Positions 58,923 to 63,186 of a stretch of DNA of 63,186 bases are shown here, piece by piece; position 1 is the first letter of the stretch; each line of letters starts with the position of its first letter. Location: positions 1 through 63,186 of the forward strand of contig JAZLLK010000036.1 in NCBI GenBank assembly GCA_045598105.1. Reading direction: 5' to 3'. Both the position numbers and the translations under genes were made by a program. This DNA comes from UBA1205 sp045598105 (GTDB lineage: Bacteria; Bacteroidota; Bacteroidia; Bacteroidales; WCHB1-69). Below the pieces are notes generated by a model. It was given only the letters and a program-made list of their open reading frames with translations. It did no database searches and was not told the origin of the DNA.

Positions 58923-60578
58923 ATGAAAGTATTAATTATAGGCGGCGTAGCCGGTGGCGCTACAGCCGCAGCCCGACTGAGACGGCTGGACGAAAATGCC
59001 GAAATTATAATGATAGACAAAGGTGCCTACATATCCTATGCCAACTGCGGCCTGCCCTATTACATAGGCGGTATCATAGCCGAAAGAAATAAGCTCTTTT
59101 TGCAAACGCCTACCTCCTTTGGCAATCGCTACAATGTGGACGTGCGTACCTTTAGCGAAGCCATAGCCATAGATAAAGAAAACCGCACCGTAACCATACG
59201 CTCTCTCCGCACCGGCAAAGAATATAAGGAAAGCTATGACAAGCTGCTCCTCTCCATGGGCGTGGAGCCCGTGCTGCCTCCTATAGAAGGCAATAGGGAA
59301 GAAGGTGTATTTGTGCTTCGCAATGTGGAGCATACCGACGCTATTAAACAGTATGTTACCGCTCATGCGGTAAAACGTGCCGTGGTGGTAGGTGCAGGAT
59401 TTGTGGGCATGGAAATGGCCGAAAACCTGTATGATATGGCTGCCGATGTTACCATAGCCGACGCTCAAACTCATGTGCTGCCCCCCTTAGACGTATCTAT
59501 GGCTGCCATGGTACAGCAGCACCTGAAAGATAAAGGCATACACATTAAACTCCGCACCATGGTGCAGGCCATACATCGCCATGCCGACGGGCTGGAGGTG
59601 TGTTATAACGACGGCACTGCCCAAATGGCCGATATAGTGGTGTTCTCGGTAGGCGTTACCGCCAAAAACGAACTCACAGCCTCCTGCGGCATAGCACTGG
59701 ACAGTACAGGTGCCGTAGTGGTGGATGAGCATATGCAAACCTCCGACAGCAACATATACGCCGTAGGCGATATGATCACCTTTAAGAATCCCCTCACCGG
59801 TAATTACCAACCCTGCTATTTGGCAGGCCCTGCCAACAAGCAGGGACGTATAGCCGCCAACAATATAGCTATGGGTAACTGCAGTAAATATAACGGTGCC
59901 ATAGGCACCGCCATACTGAAGGTGTTCGACCTTACGGTGGCCTTTGCAGGCCTGTCGGCCCAAACCATGAAAGATGCCGGTATTAACTACAAGAGTTCTA
60001 TTACCCACAGTGCCTCACATGCTACCTATTATCCCGGCTCCTTCCCCGTGAGCATTAAACTCAATTTTGACGCCCGCACCGGTCAGCTGTATGGTGCCCA
60101 GGTGGTAGGCGGACAGGGGGTGGATAAGCGTATAGACGTGCTCTCTTCCGTTATAGCCCGCAAGGCGGGCGTGGAGGACCTCTGCGAGGTGGAACATGCC
60201 TACGCACCGCCATATTCCTCGGCTAAAGATCCTGTGAATATAGCCGGCTTCGCCGCCGAAAATCTGCTGCACGGCCTGCTGGATAACATCACCTGGCATG
60301 AAATTAAGGACCATCCCGACCGCTATTACCTGCTGGATGTGCGTACCCAGGAAGAATATAAGCTGGGCCACATAGCCGGCGCCGTGAACATACCCGTGGA
60401 CGAGCTGCGTGAACGCCTGGATGAGGTAGTGCCTAAAGGTAAACAGATAGTGGCCTATTGTGCCATAGGATTGCGTGCTTACGTGGCTACCCGCATACTG
60501 CTGCAAAACGGCTTCAGCGTGCTCAATCTCTCCGGCGGCTACCGCACCTACCACGCCATAGAAGAAGGATTAATGTAA
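58923..60578 (+). CDS. FAD-dependent CoA-disulfide-reductase-like enzyme fused to a rhodanese domain
   Basis: The 551-aa protein has an FAD-binding N-terminus (LIIGGVAGGATAAARLRRLD) with the single active Cys of CoADR enzymes (Cys42 in ISYANCGLPYYIGG), an NAD(P)H domain (RAVVVGAGFVGMEMAENL), the FAD site IYAVGDM and a dimerisation domain (VVGGQGVDKRIDVLSS). A rhodanese domain follows (about 460-551) with catalytic Cys513 in IVAYCAIGLRAYVAT. This CoADR-RHD layout reduces CoA disulfides, persulfides or polysulfide. It starts 21 bp after mltF and ends the operon before the terminator at 60611. Confidence 0.88.
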   Translation: MKVLIIGGVAGGATAAARLRRLDENAEIIMIDKGAYISYANCGLPYYIGGIIAERNKLFLQTPTSFGNRYNVDVRTFSEAIAIDKENRTVTIRSLRTGKEYKESYDKLLLSMGVEPVLPPIEGNREEGVFVLRNVEHTDAIKQYVTAHAVKRAVVVGAGFVGMEMAENLYDMAADVTIADAQTHVLPPLDVSMAAMVQQHLKDKGIHIKLRTMVQAIHRHADGLEVCYNDGTAQMADIVVFSVGVTAKNELTASCGIALDSTGAVVVDEHMQTSDSNIYAVGDMITFKNPLTGNYQPCYLAGPANKQGRIAANNIAMGNCSKYNGAIGTAILKVFDLTVAFAGLSAQTMKDAGINYKSSITHSASHATYYPGSFPVSIKLNFDARTGQLYGAQVVGGQGVDKRIDVLSSVIARKAGVEDLCEVEHAYAPPYSSAKDPVNIAGFAAENLLHGLLDNITWHEIKDHPDRYYLLDVRTQEEYKLGHIAGAVNIPVDELRERLDEVVPKGKQIVAYCAIGLRAYVATRILLQNGFSVLNLSGGYRTYHAIEEGLM

Positions 60579-60610
60579 AAAATAAGTTGAAAATTATAAA
60601 CCCAAAATAT

Positions 60611-60636
60611 AAGGCAGCCGGTGGCTGCCTTTTTTG
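60611..60636 (+). terminator. Terminator of the FG-GAP/mltF/CoADR operon
   Basis: AAGGCAGCC (60611-60619) pairs with GGCTGCCTT (60623-60631) and is followed by a T-run. The AAGGCAGCC/GGCTGCCTT core is also in the hairpin at 27590. Confidence 0.9.
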
Positions 60637-60767
60637 TCTCTCTTTGTTATGATAATCAACGTCTTCCGCCATGGTAGCGGACGTAACAAGAGACGTAGTC
60701 ATGCCAAACCACGGATATCAGCATCCCGGAACTAAAGCGTATGCGGGAATAATAATAAAGAAAAACA

Positions 60768-60882
60768 GGGACGGAAGGCGTTGCTTATGCAACGGAAAGC
60801 CTGTTTAGGGAAATTTTCCTTGCAAGCTGAAGCTTGCAGACAAAATTTCCCTTACGCATGCTTATTGCATTCCTTCCGTCCC
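60768..60882. repeat. Composite inverted-repeat element (three-arm fold)
   Basis: An outer 11-bp pair GGGACGGAAGG (60768-60778) / CCTTCCGTCCC (60872-60882) encloses three hairpins: CGTTGC-TTAT-GCAACG (60779-60794); GGGAAATTTT (60808-60817) / AAAATTTCCC (60842-60851) capped by TGCAAGCT-GA-AGCTTGCA; and ATGC-GCAT (60858-60870). No T-run follows the outer stem. It could be a small mobile element (MITE-like), a structured RNA or a nucleoid/protein site. Confidence 0.6.
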
Positions 60883-61472
60883 TAAAAAACACGCCACTTA
60901 CAGTGGCCGGAAAACTACTTTAACACACGTTACATCTGTGATAATGAACATTATACCATATCATAATTGAGAAAAAAACGGAGTATAGTGTTGTTGTAAA
61001 CCGTGTTGTGTGTATGTAAATAATTATAATTAAATGAATTGCGATAAAATTTTGTCAAATAGTGTCAAAAATTTTAATATTATAAAAATCAACTATTTTA
61101 ATAGTGAATTTATGGTTTAAATTATTAATCAAATTGATATAATATACATTTTTTTTAGTGAATTATCGGTAATAGAAATAATATTCAGTGTTGATAGTGA
61201 TGTGAAAAAAGTATTGAAAAATGAAAAAACGAAAAATGGGAAGGAGTAAGAAAAAAATGTTACTTTTTGCAAGGTTAAAGTTCTTTGAAATTTTGAGCAT
61301 AAAAAATGACAAAGACCTTTAAAGTTAGTACATTTTTTTTGACAATTTTAGTCTGAAAATGCAGAATTGTGAGTCTAATGGGTTGAAAAATATAAAAACA
61401 TGAATTTTTCTGTCAGAGACCTATTGGGTTAGCTTCGCTGATTTTTCCTCGGTTCGGCAGAGCAATGGTGAA

Positions 61473-61488
61473 TTTTTTTTGGGGGGGG
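61473..61488. repeat. T8G8 homopolymer junction upstream of cas6
   Basis: Eight T followed by eight G (G8 at 61481-61488), 102 bp before the cas6 -7 box. Tracts of this kind slip during replication. Confidence 0.85.
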
Positions 61489-61589
61489 TATTGTATATGA
61501 ATGTGAAATGTTGAAGATGAGTTTAATAGGGTATGTGGATATATGTTGAAAAAAATACGAAAAAGTGAAAATGGTGTGAATAAAAAGAG

Positions 61590-61597
61590 TATATTTG
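61590..61597 (+). promoter_or_regulatory. -7 promoter element of the cas6-cas10 operon
   Basis: TATATTTG followed by CAA, 40 bp before the cas6 ATG at 61638. Confidence 0.7.
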
Positions 61598-61637
61598 CAA
61601 ATTGAAATACATGCAAAAATAATGATGAGAAATTGCT

Positions 61638-62333
61638 ATGCAGAATAGAGTAGAATTATTAATAGTCCGGTTTAAAAATCAAATCAGAAAGTATGAACTT
61701 CCTTTTTTTAGAGGTGCTGTTATAAGCACCATTGAAAGTGAGGACGCTGTCTTGTTTCATAATCATATAGGAAACGGTTATCGCTATTCCTATCCTTTAA
61801 TACAATATAAATGTATCAGTGGGCAGGGTGCTATAGTGTGTATTAAGTCCGGAACGGAAGAAATAGGTGCGTTTTTCAGCCATTTTACCCCTCGATTGAG
61901 TATAGGTAATCGTATAGTAGAGGCAGAAATAGATAGCGTAAAGGCGTATAACATATTGGTACAGGTATGGGATAGTTGTTTTGATTACACTATTCACTCG
62001 TGGATGCCTTTAAATGCGGAGAACTACCAAAAGTATATGCAAATAGAGGAGGTAATATCACGTGTGCAATTTTTGGAAAAAATATTGGTGGGTAATATTT
62101 TGTCTTTTTGTAAAGGCATAAATGTTACCGTAAATGATGAAATTACCTGTAAAATATTGCACATGGATACCCCGCGTATAGAAAAATACAAGGATACCAA
62201 AATGATGACATTTAATGTTACATTTAGAACCAATATTTCTTTGCCGAATTATATAGGATTGGGGAAAGGAGCAAGTTTGGGCATGGGGGTAGTAATATGT
62301 AAAAAGAATTTTAAAGATAATAATAACGAGTAA
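61638..62333 (+). CDS. cas6: CRISPR-associated endoribonuclease Cas6 (Cas6b-like)
   Basis: Cas6 cuts pre-crRNA within the repeat to make mature crRNAs. The 231-aa protein has an N-terminal RAMP-type domain (RVELLIVRFKNQIRKYELPF, FRGAVIS) and ends with the glycine-rich loop YIGLGKGASLGMGVVICKKN that marks Cas6 C-termini. A candidate catalytic His is present in the middle (TIHSWMPLN) but cannot be assigned. The sequence resembles the Bacteroidota Cas6b type. It is first in an operon: the next gene (cas10) starts 19 bp later. Isoleucine usage is mixed ATT/ATA, unlike the ATA-biased core. Confidence 0.87.
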   Translation: MQNRVELLIVRFKNQIRKYELPFFRGAVISTIESEDAVLFHNHIGNGYRYSYPLIQYKCISGQGAIVCIKSGTEEIGAFFSHFTPRLSIGNRIVEAEIDSVKAYNILVQVWDSCFDYTIHSWMPLNAENYQKYMQIEEVISRVQFLEKILVGNILSFCKGINVTVNDEITCKILHMDTPRIEKYKDTKMMTFNVTFRTNISLPNYIGLGKGASLGMGVVICKKNFKDNNNE

Positions 62334-62352
62334 TAAGATATATTATAATAAT

Positions 62353-63186
62353 ATGGACAATTATATTACAAGAGAAAAAATCTATCTGGCAGCTTTGCTG
62401 CACGATATTGGAAAGTTTTACCAAAGAGCGGATAACCCTTTTGCAAATAGAACTTTTAATGAAAATGTTTCGAATATTGTAGCTTATATATGTCCACCCA
62501 ATGAACATGGCGGTTTGGGGTATCAGCACTCAGTGTGGACGCTGCAGTTTTTGGAAGAAGTGGCTTCAAAAATACAACAGATACCTGGTTTGAAAGATAA
62601 TTTGTATGATGGGAGAAGTTTTGATTCAATATTTCAATTGGCTGCATATCATCATAAACCTGCAACCGAATTGCAAGCGTTGATTTCATTGGCGGACTGG
62701 TGGAGTGCTGGCATTGACAGACGAGAATCTAACTTGGAAAAAGAGGATGGTGAACAGAATGGAATAAATTGGGGCAAACAACGATATAAACAGATACCCT
62801 TGTATTCTGTTTTCAATAAAATCAACGAAGGAAATTTTCAATATGCTTTTGGATTAAAGCCCTTGTCGATTGATGAAAAAGAGTTCTTTCCATTAGATAT
62901 AAAAAAGCCCGCTGATGGAAATTCGCAAGCAAAATATGCTGCATTGTGGAAATCCTTTAGAGAAGAGTTTGACAAACTTCCGACTGATTCATTTGAAGGT
63001 TTTGCAGAAAGTCTGATGTTTTTGTTGAAGAAATATACTTGGTGTATTCCTTCAAATACAACAGATATGGCGAATGTCAGTTTGTTTGACCATCTGAAAA
63101 CGACAGCGGCATTTGCTGACAGTTTGTATGTATATAAGCAAGAAAAATCAAATGATTTTGTGTTTGATAGCAATCGTTTGACATTA
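62353..63186 (+). CDS. cas10: Cas10 (Csm1-like) N-terminal part, runs off the right edge
   Basis: The frame is open from the ATG at 62353 to the end of the window (278 codons). It begins with an HD nuclease domain: LAALLHDIGKFYQRA (His17-Asp18), HSVWTL, and YHHKPATELQALISLADWWS. The later VSLFDHLKTTAAFADSLYVY motif is the hallmark that precedes the first palm domain of Cas10. Cas10 is the large subunit of type III complexes; it cuts DNA through HD and makes cyclic oligoadenylate through its palm GGDD site, which is outside the window. HD plus this motif points to type III-A (Csm), but III-B cannot be excluded. Cas6 and the promoter lie directly upstream. Confidence 0.92.
   Translation, partial: MDNYITREKIYLAALLHDIGKFYQRADNPFANRTFNENVSNIVAYICPPNEHGGLGYQHSVWTLQFLEEVASKIQQIPGLKDNLYDGRSFDSIFQLAAYHHKPATELQALISLADWWSAGIDRRESNLEKEDGEQNGINWGKQRYKQIPLYSVFNKINEGNFQYAFGLKPLSIDEKEFFPLDIKKPADGNSQAKYAALWKSFREEFDKLPTDSFEGFAESLMFLLKKYTWCIPSNTTDMANVSLFDHLKTTAAFADSLYVYKQEKSNDFVFDSNRLTL

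Larger units (their letters stand above)
60579..61637. other. 1.06-kb gene-free region rich in hairpins, then AT-rich up to cas6
   Basis: Left part: terminator (60611-60636), hairpin GTC-x-x-CCGC/GCGG-AC near 60661-60683, TCCCG/CGGGA (60724-60748), the composite folded element (60768-60882) and GCCACT/AGTGGC (60893-60907). From about 60950 to 61560 the DNA is highly AT-rich, with no ORF and no repeats longer than noise. A T8G8 tract (61473-61488) and the cas6 promoter follow. Confidence 0.65.

Noticed and set aside
58932..60554. Three minus-strand open frames opposite the CoADR-rhodanese gene
   Set aside because: Antisense shadows of a gene with intact FAD, NADH and rhodanese motifs.
60579..61637. 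CRISPR array expected next to cas6-cas10
   Set aside because: No repeated 25-40-bp unit with regular spacing is present. The inverted repeats there are single palindromic structures.
1..63186. tRNA, rRNA or tmRNA genes
   Set aside because: No stretch with acceptor-stem pairing plus a GTTC-like T-loop, no tmRNA tag-like ORF and no rRNA-like sequence was seen by eye. A scan by tRNAscan or Rfam would be decisive.

Overview
The window comes from a member of the Bacteroidota, probably a Bacteroidales-like organism. Nearly every gene start has a TAnnTTTG -7 promoter element close upstream. Three secreted proteins carry type IX secretion (T9SS) C-terminal sorting domains. Bacteroidota-restricted families recur (DUF4831, DUF5103, DUF5686, DUF4234), and MurA has Asp where most bacteria have the fosfomycin-sensitive Cys. 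Most genes favour ATA for isoleucine. No tRNA or rRNA gene was seen.

Left edge (1-2.4 kb) is accessory: the 3' end of an IS30-family transposase, a 5'-truncated RHS core with a C-terminal toxin-like domain, an adjacent small lipoprotein (candidate immunity protein), and a second RHS scrap with its own promoter-like box.

2.5-18 kb is mostly chromosomal backbone: a DUF4831-coaD-thioredoxin-fold operon, gdhA, small envelope proteins, ribE behind a large T9SS type-B protein, two M23 peptidases (one with LysM) and a subtilisin-like T9SS cargo. A 0.46-kb gap at 8.1-8.6 kb holds a 26-bp perfect palindrome at a promoter and a long foldable leader or ncRNA.

18-37 kb: a probable small-RNA unit with its own promoter and terminator, an SUMF1-like lipoprotein, a YitT-MATE-MFS membrane cluster, a DUF5686 outer-membrane protein with a G9 tract inside the gene, a DUF1295 protein, a run of small membrane or secreted unknowns (one frameshifted), a DEDDh exonuclease, a FemAB/GNAT-like protein, a GT4 glycosyltransferase and secA.

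37-60.6 kb: dnaE, murA-wbqC, DUF5103, an unknown secreted pair (one with CxxC), an M3 peptidase lipoprotein, a LEA-14-like lipoprotein, an ADP-forming acyl-CoA synthetase followed by DUF2147, rfbB and a SPOR protein, then a T9SS FG-GAP protein overlapping an MltF-type lytic transglycosylase and a CoA-disulfide-reductase/rhodanese fusion.

Right edge (60.6-63.2 kb): about 1 kb of gene-free DNA packed with hairpins, then a T8G8 tract, a promoter, cas6 and the start of cas10. This is the beginning of a type III CRISPR-Cas locus that runs out of the window. No CRISPR repeats are inside the window. The strongest leads for something undescribed are the 8.3-kb leader or ncRNA, the 60.7-60.9-kb folded element, the 18.3-kb small-RNA unit, the RHS toxin/lipoprotein pair and the G9 tract.
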